From Nonomuraea sp. MG754425 (GTDB lineage: Bacteria > Actinomycetota > Actinomycetes > Streptosporangiales > Streptosporangiaceae), in the NCBI RefSeq assembly GCF_021699195.1, contig NZ_SSXE01000008.1, forward strand, positions 29,324 to 93,323: DNA of 64,000 nt. Reading direction: 5' to 3'. The translations under genes and the position numbers were made by a program. Under the pieces are notes generated by a model. That model did not search any database and was not told where the DNA came from. It saw only the letters and a list, made by a program, of their open reading frames with translations. Below are positions 1-9,009 of the stretch, piece by piece (positions within the stretch are counted from its first letter, which is position 1; each line of letters opens with the position of its first letter).

Positions 1-386
1 ACCTCGAACGTGGCCACCTGCGTGGTCACCCCGGGCACCAGCGTGGCGACGAGGAAGAGCGCGACCACGACCTTCTTCAGGCGGAAGCGGAACCGGTCGA
101 TCGCGTAGGCGGCCATCGACCCGATGAGAATGGTCCCGGTGATCGAGAACAGCAGGATGAAGGCGGTGTTGCCGAAGGCCGCCAGCATGTTGCCGTTCTC
201 GAAGGCGACGCGGTAGTTCTCCAGGTTGAGCCAGTTCGCCGGAGGGGCCAGGATGTCGCCCTCCGCCATCTCCTGCGGCGTCTTGAACGACGTGCTGAAC
301 ATCGTCAGCAGCGGCAGCAGCACGACCGCCGCGGCGGCGACCAGCGACAGGTACTTCAGCGCCGTCAGGGACGCTCGCACGGTCAT
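1..386 (-). CDS. Carbohydrate ABC transporter permease, MalG type (partial)
   Basis: N-terminal part of a binding-protein-dependent sugar permease; the gene runs off the left edge, so the EAA loop is not visible. The first 20 residues are basic and lead into a hydrophobic segment rich in Ala, Val and Leu, followed by a periplasmic stretch with STSFKTPQE and PPANWLNLENYR, typical of MalG/LacG-type permeases, and a second membrane segment. The ATG overlaps the stop of the preceding MalF-type gene as ATGA, so the two are translationally coupled. With the genes at 383-1312 and 1315-2637 it forms an importer for a sugar, likely a manno-oligosaccharide because of the divergent GH2 beta-mannosidase; the substrate is an inference. 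Confidence 0.9.
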   Translation of the reverse strand, partial: MTVRASLTALKYLSLVAAAAVVLLPLLTMFSTSFKTPQEMAEGDILAPPANWLNLENYRVAFENGNMLAAFGNTAFILLFSITGTILIGSMAAYAIDRFRFRLKKVVVALFLVATLVPGVTTQVATFE

Positions 387-1312
387 GCGCTCGGGGTCCT
401 CTCCTCCGGTACGATCCGCCGCTGCACCCAGGTGATCAGCAGGATCACGACCAGCAGCACCACGGCCGCCGCCGAGGCCAGCCCGGTCTTGTTGAACTGG
501 AAGGCCAGCTTCACGGTCTGGATCACGAACGTCTTGGTCTCGCCCGAGCCGCCGGTCATGATGTACGGGATCTCGAAGACCGACAGCGACCCCGCCACGC
601 CCAGGATGAGGCTCAGGCTGATGATCGGCCTGATGCTCGGGATGACGATGTGCCACAGGACGCGCGGCCGGCTCGCCCCGTCGAGCATGGCGGCCTCGTG
701 CAGCTCCGACGGCACCGACTGGATGGCGCCGAGGAAGAGCACGAAGTTCAGCCCCATGAAGCGCCAGACCGACACGCCCGACAGGGACACGTTGGCCAGG
801 TCGGGGTTGCCCAGCCAGAGGATGCCGGCGTCGACGCCGGCCAGCCCGAGCACCTGGTCGAGCGTGCCGCCGGGCTGGAACAGGTAGAGGAAGACGAACG
901 CGACCGCGACGCCGTTGAGCAGGTAGGGGAAGAAGATGACGCCCTTGAACAGGCTCCTGAAGCGGGTCTCGAAGCTGAGCACCGCGGCGAAGTAGAGCGC
1001 CAGCACGATCTGTACGAGCGCGGCGACCAGGTAGTACAGGCTGGTCGCGAAGACGGAGAAGAGCTCGGGCCGGGTGAAGAGCCGCACGTAGTTGTCCAGG
1101 CCCACGTAGGCGCGGTCGGGGCTGACGCCGTCCCAGTCGGTGAAGCTGTAGGAGAGCATGCTCACCACCGGCACGTACGTGAACGTGCCCAGCATGATCA
1201 GCGGGGCGGCCAGGTACAGCCACGGGGTGGCCCGCCGCCACCGGCTCGGCCGCGCCGCGGCGTGCCGGGACGGTGGCGCGGGCCTGCTCGTGCGGGCGGA
1301 GGTGCGCACCAC
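383..1312 (-). CDS. Carbohydrate ABC transporter permease, MalF type
   Basis: A 309-residue inner-membrane permease of the MalF/UgpA family. Six hydrophobic segments can be followed, beginning with WLYLAAPLIMLGTFTYVPV, and the EAA loop reads ELHEAAMLDGASRPRVLWHI about 80 residues from the C-terminus, where the ATPase couples. I chose the GTG at 1312 (a second GTG follows at 1309) because the binding-protein gene stops 2 bases upstream and MalF proteins of this type begin about 25 residues before the first helix. The reading frame stays open upstream across the binding-protein gene, but that is a shadow. No ATPase is encoded nearby, as usual for actinobacterial sugar importers that share one MsiK-type ATPase. 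Confidence 0.92.
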   Translation of the reverse strand: MVRTSARTSRPAPPSRHAAARPSRWRRATPWLYLAAPLIMLGTFTYVPVVSMLSYSFTDWDGVSPDRAYVGLDNYVRLFTRPELFSVFATSLYYLVAALVQIVLALYFAAVLSFETRFRSLFKGVIFFPYLLNGVAVAFVFLYLFQPGGTLDQVLGLAGVDAGILWLGNPDLANVSLSGVSVWRFMGLNFVLFLGAIQSVPSELHEAAMLDGASRPRVLWHIVIPSIRPIISLSLILGVAGSLSVFEIPYIMTGGSGETKTFVIQTVKLAFQFNKTGLASAAAVVLLVVILLITWVQRRIVPEERTPSA

Positions 1313-1314
1313 GG

Positions 1315-2637
1315 TCAGCCGCCGAGCGCCACGGCGTCGGCCCACTTGCCGGCCAGTTCGGTGAGGGCGCCGCCGAGATCGCCCTTGGCCGCCCCGCGGG
1401 CGATGTCCACGAGCCGCTGGCGGTACTCCGGCTTGGTCAGCCCCACCTCGGCGGCGTTGTCGATGGTCGTCACCTTGCCCGCCTCGGCCTGGGACAGTTC
1501 GAACAAGCGCACGCCGGCGTCCTCGAACGGCTTGAGCGCCGTGGGCAGGGGCGCGTCCCGGCGGCTGGAGATGCCCTGGATGTCGGCGGTGAAGGTGGAG
1601 CTGTCGAGCACCCAGTCGACCCAGGCGCGGGCCGCCTGCTGGTTCCGGGAGTGCTTGTTGATCGCGTAGACGTAGTCGGGGGTGGTGGGGGCGCAGTACT
1701 TGCCGTCCACCTGGGCGGGGAAGGGCAGGTAGCCGATGTCGTCGGGGCTCTTGCCGGCCTTCGCGGCGGCGTCCCGCATCTGGGCGATCGACCAGGAGCC
1801 GAGGAACATGCTGGAGATCTCGCCGCGGGCGAGCAGGCCCTTGGAGTCCTCCCAGTTCGTGGTGGTCGGGTCTGGTTCGGAGAGCTTGCGGCTGACGATG
1901 TCGAACAGCAGCGTGTCGGAGACGTTCAGGTCGCTGCCCGCGGACCAGGGGTTCGGGGCGGTGGCGAGCTTGTCGTTGGCCTTCGGGTCGCAACTGATCG
2001 CGCCCATCGCGCCCTGCCAGCCGCTCAGCGGCCAGCCGTCCTTGTAGTTCGTGTAGTACGGGATGGCGTCCGTCCGGTCCTTGACCGCCTGCAACGCGGT
2101 GAGGAACTCGGCGGGCGTCTTCGGCCAGGCGGTGATCCCGGCTCTGGCCCACACGTCCTTGTTGTAGACGAAGCCGTTGACCACGGCGAAGGAGGCCAGG
2201 CCGTACACGGTGCCGTCCACCGTGCCCTTCTCGGTGAACTGGTATTTGCGGCTCAGGTCGGCGGCGGGGCCGAGCGCGCTGAAGAACGCGGGATAGTCGT
2301 CGCGGCTGACGGTGGAGGGGATGAGCAGGACGTCACCGTAGTTCTCGGTGTTCATCCGGATTTTGACCTCGCCCTCGTAATCGGTGATGCCGTCGAACTT
2401 GACCTTGATTCCGGGATAGGTCTTGTTGAACTCGGCGGCGTACCTGCCGAGGGTGCCGTCGGTCACCATGTCGGTCCGGTTGGTCAGCACGGTGATCTCG
2501 CCGGTGGCCTGGGCGGGGTCGGCGGGCGCGGAGGCGCCGGCGGTGGGCCCGCCGCCGCTCGCGGCGCCGCCGCAGGCCGCGATCAGGAGTATCGAGGCCA
2601 GTGCGGCGGCGGCCGGTGCCTTGCGTTGCATGGTCAT
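1315..2637 (-). CDS. Extracellular sugar-binding lipoprotein of ABC importer
   Basis: A 440-residue solute-binding protein of the SBP type 1 / UgpB-MalE group. It starts with a lipoprotein signal (lipobox I19-A-A-C22) followed by a Gly/Ala/Ser-rich tether, so the mature protein is anchored outside the membrane. The body has features of the family: ITVLTNRTDMVTDG at the first strand, GDVLLIPS, and YTNYKDGWPLSGWQG in the binding lobe. The ATG at 2637 has GGAG 4 bases upstream; an ATG at 2631 is an alternative. First gene of the three-gene importer operon reading leftward and divergent from the GH2 gene; the LacI-like palindrome at 2684-2701 lies 47 bp upstream of the start. Confidence 0.93.
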   Translation of the reverse strand: MTMQRKAPAAAALASILLIAACGGAASGGGPTAGASAPADPAQATGEITVLTNRTDMVTDGTLGRYAAEFNKTYPGIKVKFDGITDYEGEVKIRMNTENYGDVLLIPSTVSRDDYPAFFSALGPAADLSRKYQFTEKGTVDGTVYGLASFAVVNGFVYNKDVWARAGITAWPKTPAEFLTALQAVKDRTDAIPYYTNYKDGWPLSGWQGAMGAISCDPKANDKLATAPNPWSAGSDLNVSDTLLFDIVSRKLSEPDPTTTNWEDSKGLLARGEISSMFLGSWSIAQMRDAAAKAGKSPDDIGYLPFPAQVDGKYCAPTTPDYVYAINKHSRNQQAARAWVDWVLDSSTFTADIQGISSRRDAPLPTALKPFEDAGVRLFELSQAEAGKVTTIDNAAEVGLTKPEYRQRLVDIARGAAKGDLGGALTELAGKWADAVALGG

Positions 2638-2683
2638 GTTCTCCGTCCTCAGGGGGTATTCGCGCGGGCCGGGCGCGATGAGG

Positions 2684-2701
2684 AACTAAAGCGCTTCAGT
2701 T
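2684..2701. promoter_or_regulatory. LacI-family operator-like palindrome
   Basis: AACTAAAGCGCTTCAGTT is an 18-bp inverted repeat with a single mismatched pair and the core AAGCGCTT. That fits the central-CG palindromes bound by LacI-family repressors of sugar genes. It lies between the divergent importer and beta-mannosidase genes, nearer the importer start, and could control one or both. The repressor is not obvious: the only LacI gene here (23937-24953) sits next to different palindromes. Confidence 0.6.
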
Positions 2702-2805
2702 CGAGTGGACGCGATCGTCTTCCGGTTATGCGGGCGGTGTAAAGGCGTGCGACGCCTATGTTGCTTAACCGTTACATATAGCTATCCGAGGCCGGGATCG
2801 CGTTG

Positions 2806-2835
2806 TTGACCGACTATGCAGCGCAGACGTAAAGT
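2806..2835 (+). promoter_or_regulatory. Possible promoter of the beta-mannosidase gene
   Basis: TTGACC (2806-2811) and TAAAGT (2830-2835) are separated by 18 bp and lie about 46 bp before the GTG start of the GH2 gene. The match to vegetative sigma-factor hexamers is moderate; this is a positional guess. Confidence 0.3.
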
Positions 2836-2881
2836 TCGGCGTGCTTATCCGATTCAGTAGCGCAGCTTGGGGAGAATCAAC

Positions 2882-5215
2882 GTGTACCGTCCGCTGCACG
2901 ACGGCTGGACCCTCCGATCAGACGGCGAGGCCCCGAGCGGGCTCACCGGGATCCCGGCCGCGGTGCCGGGCAGCGTGCACACCGACCTGCTCGCCGCGGG
3001 GCTGATCGAGGACCCCTATCGCGACGACAACGAGACGCGGCTCGGCTGGATCGGCCGTACGGACTGGGTCTACGAGACGACCTTCGACTGGCACGACGAC
3101 GGCCACGAGCGTACGGACCTGGTCTGCGAAGGGCTCGACACGGTCGCGACCGTGACGCTGAACGGGCACGAACTGGGCCAGAGCGCCAACATGCACCGCA
3201 CCCACCGCTTCCCGGTCCGCGAACTGCTGCGCGCGGGCGTCAACCGGCTGGAGGTGCGCTTCCGCGCGCCGTACGCCTACGCCGAGGAGCAGCAGGCCCG
3301 GCACGGCGAGCGCCCCGGGCCCTACGACGAGCCGTACCCCTTCATCCGCAAGATGGCCTGCAACTTCGGCTGGGACTGGGGGCCCACGCTGGTGACCAGC
3401 GGCATCTGGCGGCCGATCGGGCTGCACGCGTGGTCCGGCACGCGCCCGGCCGAGGTGCGCCCGCTCGTCCGCGGCGACGGTGTGGACGTCCGGGTCCGGG
3501 TCGAGCGCACCGGCGACGCGCCGGTCACCGTCACCGCCGAGGTGGCGGGCGTCAGCGCCGAGGTCAAGCTGGAGCCCGGCGCGAGCGAGGCCGTGCTGCG
3601 CCTGGACGTGCCGCACGCCGAGCGGTGGTGGCCCCGCGGGCACGGCGCGCAGCCGCTGTACCCGCTCACCGTGCGCGCCGGCTCCGAGCAGTGGCGGCGG
3701 GAGATCGGCTTTCGCACCGTGGAGCTGGACACCGACGCGTTCCGCCTGATCGTCAACGGCAAGCCGGTCTTCGCCCGCGGGTTCAACTGGATCCCCGACG
3801 ACTGCTTCCCCGCCAGGGTCACCCCCGCCCACCTGGCCGAACGCTTCGAGCAGGCCGTCGGTACCGGCGCGAACGTGCTGCGGGTGTGGGGCGGCGGCGG
3901 GTACGAGTCGGACGACTTCTACGCCCTGGCCGACCGCCTGGGCCTGATGGTCTGGCAGGACTTCCCGTTCGCCTGCTCGGCCTACCCCGAGGAGGCCCCG
4001 TTCCGCTCGGAGGTCGAGGCCGAGGCGCGCGAGAACGTGGCCCGGCTGTCCGCCCACCCCAGCCTCGTGCTGTGGTGCGGCAACAACGAGAACATCGAGG
4101 GCCACCAGCACTGGCAGTGGCGCGAACCGCTCGGCGACCGGAGCTGGGGCGCCGGGTTCTACTTCGACCTGCTGCCCGCGATCGTGGCCGAGCTGGACCC
4201 GACGCGGCCGTACTGGCCGGGCAGCCCGTACTCGGGCACGCCCGACCGGGACGTGCGCGACCCCTCGACCGGCACCGTGCACATCTGGACGGTGTGGGGC
4301 GGCGACCTCGGCTACGAGCACTACGCCGACTACACGCCGCGCTTCGTGGCCGAGTTCGGCTACCAGGGGCCGCCGACGTACGCCACGTTGCGGGCCGCCT
4401 CCTCCGACGAGCCGCTGACCCCCGGCTCCTCGCACCAGAAGGCCACCGGCGGGCAGGCCAAGCTGCTCAACGGCCTGCGCGGGCACCTTCCGGAGCCGGA
4501 GACGTTCGACGACTGGCACTACTGGACGCAGCTCAACCAGGCCAGGGCGATGGCGTTCGGGGTGCAGCGGTTCCGGGCGCTGATGCCGTACTGCATGGGG
4601 ACGATCGTCTGGCAGCTCAACGACTGCTGGCCGGTCACGTCCTGGGCCGCGGTGGACGGCGCGGGCCGCAGGAAACCCCTCTGGTACGCGCTGCGCCGCT
4701 CCTTCGCCGACCGGCTCATCACCCGGCTGGGGGCGGAGATCGTGCTGGTCAACGACACCGACGAGGAGTGGGCCGGCCCGCTGGAGCTGGCCGCGCGCGA
4801 CCTGTCGGGCCAGGTGCTGGCCGCTCGCGAGGAGCCGGTCACCGTGCCCGCCCGCGCGACGCTGCGGCTCGGCCCGCCCGAGGACCCGCGGGCCCGGCTG
4901 CTGACGGCCCGGCTGGGCGGCGAGCGGGTGGTGTTCGCGCTGGCCGAGGACCCCGACATGGGCTACCCGGCGGCCCGGCTCACCACCCTCGTGGAGCGGG
5001 AGCCGGGCGGGTACGCGGTCACCGTCACCGCCGGCACCGTGCTGCGCGAACTGGCGATCTTCCCCGATCGGCTCGACCCGGCCGCGAGCGTGGACGACCA
5101 GCTCGTCACGCTGCTGCCGGGAGAGAGCGTGACCTTCCACGTGACGACCGAGCGGGAGCTGGACCCCGACGCGCTCACCTCGTTCCCGGTGCTGCGCTGC
5201 GTCAACGAACGCTGA
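2882..5215 (+). CDS. GH2 beta-mannosidase
   Basis: A 777-residue cytoplasmic glycoside hydrolase family 2 enzyme that should release terminal beta-mannose from manno-oligosaccharides. The N-terminal sandwich has the beta-mannosidase signature VPGSVHTDLLAAGLIEDPYR and GWIGRTDWVYETTF. The TIM barrel has WGGGGYES, the acid/base Glu403 in GNNEN, and the nucleophile Glu491 in EFGYQGP. No signal peptide. I chose GTG 2882 because GGGGAGA lies 6-7 bases upstream; a TTG at 2867 in the same frame has no such site. Length is slightly below the usual 800-850. Divergent from a sugar importer, which fits uptake followed by intracellular hydrolysis. Confidence 0.93.
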   Translation: MYRPLHDGWTLRSDGEAPSGLTGIPAAVPGSVHTDLLAAGLIEDPYRDDNETRLGWIGRTDWVYETTFDWHDDGHERTDLVCEGLDTVATVTLNGHELGQSANMHRTHRFPVRELLRAGVNRLEVRFRAPYAYAEEQQARHGERPGPYDEPYPFIRKMACNFGWDWGPTLVTSGIWRPIGLHAWSGTRPAEVRPLVRGDGVDVRVRVERTGDAPVTVTAEVAGVSAEVKLEPGASEAVLRLDVPHAERWWPRGHGAQPLYPLTVRAGSEQWRREIGFRTVELDTDAFRLIVNGKPVFARGFNWIPDDCFPARVTPAHLAERFEQAVGTGANVLRVWGGGGYESDDFYALADRLGLMVWQDFPFACSAYPEEAPFRSEVEAEARENVARLSAHPSLVLWCGNNENIEGHQHWQWREPLGDRSWGAGFYFDLLPAIVAELDPTRPYWPGSPYSGTPDRDVRDPSTGTVHIWTVWGGDLGYEHYADYTPRFVAEFGYQGPPTYATLRAASSDEPLTPGSSHQKATGGQAKLLNGLRGHLPEPETFDDWHYWTQLNQARAMAFGVQRFRALMPYCMGTIVWQLNDCWPVTSWAAVDGAGRRKPLWYALRRSFADRLITRLGAEIVLVNDTDEEWAGPLELAARDLSGQVLAAREEPVTVPARATLRLGPPEDPRARLLTARLGGERVVFALAEDPDMGYPAARLTTLVEREPGGYAVTVTAGTVLRELAIFPDRLDPAASVDDQLVTLLPGESVTFHVTTERELDPDALTSFPVLRCVNER

Positions 5216-5219
5216 ACCG

Positions 5220-5243
5220 GCGGCCGGGCCGCCGCCCGGCCGC
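5220..5243. terminator. Bidirectional hairpin between convergent genes
   Basis: A 10-bp perfect GC stem (5220-5229 with 5234-5243, loop CGCC) fills most of the 30-bp gap between the convergent GH2 and acyl-CoA ligase genes. It lacks a T-run, as is common in actinobacteria. Confidence 0.55.
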
Positions 5244-5245
5244 GA

Positions 5246-6727
5246 TCACCCGTACGTGCCGGCTCTGAGCCGGGGGAGCGCGCGCTTGAGGATCTTGCCC
5301 GTGGGGCTCATCGGCAGCTCGTCCGCGAACGACACGTGACGGGGATACTTGTACGCCGCCACCCGCTCCCGTACGAAGTCGCGCAGTTCCTCGCCGCTCA
5401 CCGGGGCGCGCAGGGTCACCACGGCCTCGATCTCCTCGCCCAGCCCGGGGTGCGGCACGCCGAACACGGCCGCCTGCCGCACCGCCGGGTGCTCGTACAG
5501 CACCTCCTCCACCTCGCGGGGGTAGACCGTGTAGCCGCCGCGGATGATCACGTCGCGGCGGCGGTCCACCAGGAAGAAGTAGCCGTCGCCGTCGGCCCGG
5601 CCGAGGTCGCCGGTGTGGAACCAGCCGTCGCGGATCACCTCGGCGGTGGCCGCGGGGTCGTTCCAGTAGCCCTTCATGACGTTGGGGCCGCGCACCACGA
5701 TCTCGCCGATCTCGCCCGTGGGCAGCTCGCGGCCGTCGTCGCCGACGACCTTCATCTCGACGCCCCGGATGGGCCAGCCGATCGAGCCCGGCCTGCGGTG
5801 CGCGCCGCCCCGGTTGGTCGCGGCGACCGGGGAGGTCTCGCTGAGCCCGTACCCCTCGACGATCTCGCAGCCCAGCCTGCTCTCGTAGGCGCGCAGCACG
5901 TCCAGCGGCAGCGCGGCCCCGCCCGAGGCGCAGACCCGCAACATCGACATGTCGGAGGCGCCCGGATGGTCGAGCAGCGCGATGAACATGGTCGGCACGC
6001 CCTGGAAGACCGTCACGCCGTCCCGTCTGATGACCTCCAGGGCCCGTCCGGCCTCGAAGCGGCCGAGCAGGGTCAGCCGCGCACCCGCGTGCACGGTCGC
6101 GTTGAGCGAGCAGGTCTGGCCGAAGGTGTGGTAGAGCGGCAGCGCGCCGAGCACGACGTCGTCCACGCCGAGGGCGTGCATGCGGGCCACGGTGGCGGCG
6201 TTGCCGCCCAGGTTCGCGTGGGTGAGCTCGATGCCCTTGGGACGGCCGGTCGTGCCGGAGGTGTAGTGGATGACCGCGGTGTCGTCGGGGGCCGTGCGGG
6301 CGATCTCGCGCTCGGCCGGGACGCCCCGCAGCAGCCGCCGGAACTCGCCCGGCACCACGAAGAAGCAGTCGGTGCCGGCCGAGCCCGCCTCCGCCGTCTC
6401 GGCGAAGGCGTGCCAGGCGATCAGCAGCCGGGCCCCGCAGTCACCCAGGTACGCGGCGATCTCGCGGCGCTTCAGCAGCGGGTCCAGCGGCACCACCACG
6501 GCCCCGGCCCGCAGCACCCCGTAGTAGACGACGCCGAACTCCGGCACGTTCGGCAGCATGATCGCGACCCGGTCGCCGGGCCCGATGCCGCGGCCCCGCA
6601 GCAGGCCCGCCAGCCGGGCGCTCAGCTCGTCGAGGACGCCGTAGGTGAGCTCCGCCTCGTCCAGCGTGAGAACCGCCCTGCCGCCCAGCCGGGTGGCGGA
6701 GGTGTGGAGCCGGTCAGCGAGGTTCAT
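5246..6727 (-). CDS. Acyl-CoA synthetase (AMP-dependent ligase)
   Basis: A 493-residue ANL-superfamily ligase that should activate a carboxylic acid to its CoA thioester with ATP. It has the phosphate loop YTSGTTGRPKGIELTH, the A5 motif GYGLSETSP, the hinge region TGDLGRADGDGYFFLVDRRRD, and the C-terminal catalytic lysine in SPTGKILKRAL. The ATG at 6727 gives a standard N-terminus (MNLADRLHTSA) and overlaps the end of the PucR gene by 14 bp; an ATG at 6763 is possible. Neither has a strong ribosome site, suggesting coupling to the PucR gene. The chain-length class cannot be told; the neighbouring Liv-type importer suggests the imported acid is its substrate (inference). Confidence 0.88.
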   Translation of the reverse strand: MNLADRLHTSATRLGGRAVLTLDEAELTYGVLDELSARLAGLLRGRGIGPGDRVAIMLPNVPEFGVVYYGVLRAGAVVVPLDPLLKRREIAAYLGDCGARLLIAWHAFAETAEAGSAGTDCFFVVPGEFRRLLRGVPAEREIARTAPDDTAVIHYTSGTTGRPKGIELTHANLGGNAATVARMHALGVDDVVLGALPLYHTFGQTCSLNATVHAGARLTLLGRFEAGRALEVIRRDGVTVFQGVPTMFIALLDHPGASDMSMLRVCASGGAALPLDVLRAYESRLGCEIVEGYGLSETSPVAATNRGGAHRRPGSIGWPIRGVEMKVVGDDGRELPTGEIGEIVVRGPNVMKGYWNDPAATAEVIRDGWFHTGDLGRADGDGYFFLVDRRRDVIIRGGYTVYPREVEEVLYEHPAVRQAAVFGVPHPGLGEEIEAVVTLRAPVSGEELRDFVRERVAAYKYPRHVSFADELPMSPTGKILKRALPRLRAGTYG

Positions 6728-8072
6728 GGAAAGACGGTACGTCCGATCTCCCACGGCCCTCATCGGTCGCGGCAGCCAGTCTTTTCCGCCCGGTATTGGT
6801 CGGCGAGCCGATCGCGGGCTGCGCGTCGTGCAGGGCGATCGCGACGAGCAACTCGACGAGGTCGTTGATCGAGCGCAGGCTGCGCCCGGTGCGCTCCTGG
6901 ATGCGGCGCAGCCGGTACTGGGCGGTGTTGGGGTGGATCTGCAGGCGCTCCGCGGTGGCCCGCAGGTTCAGGTCGGCGGCGGCGAACGCCCTGATCGTGG
7001 CCGTCAGCACGCCGCCGCGCGCCCGGTCCTCCGACAGCAGCGCGGTGATGCGCGGGTGCACGAGGTTGCGGGCGGTGTCGTCGGCCTTCAGCGCCAGGTA
7101 CTGGAACGGCGTGATCCTGGGCAGCGCCGCCACGCCGCCCTCCTCGGGCACGAAGTCGAGCACGGCCCTGGCCTCCAGGTAACCCTGCGGGATCTGCGCG
7201 GCGCCGGCCGAGACGGTGCTGACGCCCATGGCCAGCCTGATGCCCTCGCCGGCCAGGTTCCGCACCACGTCCTGGAGCCGGTCGCACAGTTCCTCGGGCC
7301 CGCTGCCGGGGCCGAGCACGGGGATGGCCACGATCTCCGACTGGCGTACGACCGACAGCGTGCGGGTGCCGTTCCCGGCGATCCTGGTGATGGCCGCGCA
7401 CGCGGAGTGCCGCGCGTCCTCCGGGTCGGCGGACGGTTCGGCCAGCACCGCGATCACCACGAGCAGCGGCGTGCGCGCGTCCGGGCCCAGGCCGTGCGCC
7501 TGCGCCGCGGCCAGCTCCCTGCCCCGCGCCGGCGCGCTCCCGGCCAGCAGCGTCTCCAGCAGGTCCCGGCTCTCCCGTACGGCCTCCGCCCCCGCGTACT
7601 GCTGGAACTCCATGTACGCGTTCGCGGCGTGCGTGCTGGCGAAGTCGCAGTACCGCATCAGCGGGGTGGCCAGGGAGAGTGCCGCCTCGCGTCCGGCGAA
7701 CGCGGGCCCGGCGCGCGCCACCACGGCCTCCCAGAACACCTGCTGCCCGACCCGGAAGGCGTTGATGTAGTCGGCCAGCGGTACCCCCGCCCTGGCCCGG
7801 CGCATGGCGGCGCGCCTGGTGAAGGAGATGTCGTCCAGCGTGACCGTGCGGTCCTCGAGGAGCACGCCCAGCTTGGCCCGGTAGTGCTTGACCACCTGGT
7901 CGCGCACGTCGGCGTGGAAGGCCGGGCCCAGGGCGTCGTAGGAGGGGATCTCCGCCCGCATCGTCGTGACCGCGACGTCGGCCAGCTCCCGCAGGTCGCG
8001 GAGCAGCCCGGACAGGAGACGGGTGCGTTCCGCGCGTACGGCGGCTTCCACGGTGCTCGAACCAGTGGACAT
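6714..8072 (-). CDS. PucR-family transcriptional regulator
   Basis: A 452-residue regulator with the PucR/CdaR architecture: an N-terminal sensor region, a central GGDEF-like fold (about residues 170-290), and a C-terminal helix-turn-helix of the PucR type with LRATAERLQIHPNTAQYRLR. Such proteins typically sense small metabolites and control adjacent catabolic operons. Candidate starts are ATG 8072 (chosen, gives MSTGSSTVEAAVRAERTRLL), 8096 and 8165; none has a clear ribosome site. It is the first gene of a leftward pair with the acyl-CoA ligase and is divergent from the Liv-type importer, so it probably controls both. Confidence 0.88.
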   Translation of the reverse strand: MSTGSSTVEAAVRAERTRLLSGLLRDLRELADVAVTTMRAEIPSYDALGPAFHADVRDQVVKHYRAKLGVLLEDRTVTLDDISFTRRAAMRRARAGVPLADYINAFRVGQQVFWEAVVARAGPAFAGREAALSLATPLMRYCDFASTHAANAYMEFQQYAGAEAVRESRDLLETLLAGSAPARGRELAAAQAHGLGPDARTPLLVVIAVLAEPSADPEDARHSACAAITRIAGNGTRTLSVVRQSEIVAIPVLGPGSGPEELCDRLQDVVRNLAGEGIRLAMGVSTVSAGAAQIPQGYLEARAVLDFVPEEGGVAALPRITPFQYLALKADDTARNLVHPRITALLSEDRARGGVLTATIRAFAAADLNLRATAERLQIHPNTAQYRLRRIQERTGRSLRSINDLVELLVAIALHDAQPAIGSPTNTGRKRLAAATDEGRGRSDVPSFHEPR

Positions 8073-8225
8073 GCCGGGATGATCCATGCCCATTGCCGCA
8101 CGGTCAACGGGTCGTAACCGGTCCGAGACCCAGCCTGTGCTCAGCGGACAACTCGCCAGAAACATCTTGGGTCACCGTGCCCAATGCGGCCGTTGACGGG
8201 CGGCTCCTACGCTGAGCCCAACTTC

Positions 8226-8238
8226 AGAACATTGTTCT
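8226..8238. promoter_or_regulatory. Palindrome before livG, possible PucR operator
   Basis: AGAACATTGTTCT is a perfect 6+1+6 inverted repeat ending two bases before the AGGAGG ribosome site of the first importer gene. Its position suits an operator acting on the importer mRNA start. Which protein binds it is unknown; the divergent PucR gene is the obvious candidate. A weaker TTGGG/CCCAA repeat lies at 8167-8184. Confidence 0.4.
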
Positions 8239-8250
8239 CCAGGAGGCCGG

Positions 8251-9009
8251 ATGCTGGAGGTGCACGATCTCACCGTCCGCTTCGGCGGCATCACCGCGCT
8301 GGACGGCGTGGGGTTCGAGGTGGCGGCCGGCGAGATGGTGGGGCTCATCGGGCCGAACGGCGCCGGCAAGACCACCCTGTTCAACTGCCTGACCCGGCGC
8401 TACGACGCCCAGTCCGGAACGATCACCTACGAGGGCCGGGACCTGACCGCCGTGCCGCCGCACGCCGTCGCCGGGCTCGGCCTGGCCAGGACCTTCCAGA
8501 ACCTGGGGCTGTTCCCGCGCCTGTCCGTACGCGACAACGTGCTGCTCGGCGCGCACCACCGGGGCCGCGCCGGCTTCCTGTCCGCCGGGCTGCGGCTGCC
8601 ACGGGTGCGCCGCGAGGAACGCGAACTACGCGCCGACGCCGACGCCGTGCTGGACCGGCTCGGGCTGGCCGGCGTCGCCGCGCACCCGGCGACCGGGCTG
8701 CCGTTCGGCACCCTGAAACGGGTCGAGCTGGCCCGCGCGCTGGTCGGCCGCCCACGGCTGTTGCTCCTCGACGAGCCCGTGAACGGGCTGAACGCGGCGG
8801 AGGTGGCGGAGTTCGCGGGCACGCTCGGCGCGATCCGCGCCGAGTACGGCCTGACGGTCGTCGTGGTCGAGCACCACATGGGGTTCGTCATGGGCATCTG
8901 CGAGCGGATCGTCTGCCTCGACTTCGGCCGCAAGATCGCCGAAGGCTCCCCGGAGGAGATCCAGCGCGACCCGGCCGTCATCGAGGCCTACCTCGGGACC
9001 GCCGCATGA
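8251..9009 (+). CDS. livG: Liv-type ABC transporter ATP-binding protein LivG
   Basis: A 252-residue ATPase of the branched-chain amino acid type importer. Walker A is GPNGAGKTT, the Q-loop follows with LARTFQNLGLFPRLSV, the signature is modified (FGTLKRVELARAL in place of LSGGQ) and Walker B is LLLLDEPVNGL. The C-terminal helix ending in DPAVIEAYLGT is diagnostic of LivG. An AGGAGG sits 5 bases before the ATG. First of five genes in one operon; its stop overlaps the livF start as ATGA. Confidence 0.93.
   Translation: MLEVHDLTVRFGGITALDGVGFEVAAGEMVGLIGPNGAGKTTLFNCLTRRYDAQSGTITYEGRDLTAVPPHAVAGLGLARTFQNLGLFPRLSVRDNVLLGAHHRGRAGFLSAGLRLPRVRREERELRADADAVLDRLGLAGVAAHPATGLPFGTLKRVELARALVGRPRLLLLDEPVNGLNAAEVAEFAGTLGAIRAEYGLTVVVVEHHMGFVMGICERIVCLDFGRKIAEGSPEEIQRDPAVIEAYLGTAA

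Noticed and set aside
383..2152. Extended frame upstream of the MalF permease
   Set aside because: Residues before the GTG at 1312 are shadow of the binding-protein gene, which has a clear lipoprotein signal and family motifs in its own frame.
8226..8238. LexA/SOS box before livG
   Set aside because: AGAACATTGTTCT lacks the CGAAC-N4-GTTCG spacing of Gram-positive LexA sites and no SOS gene is near.
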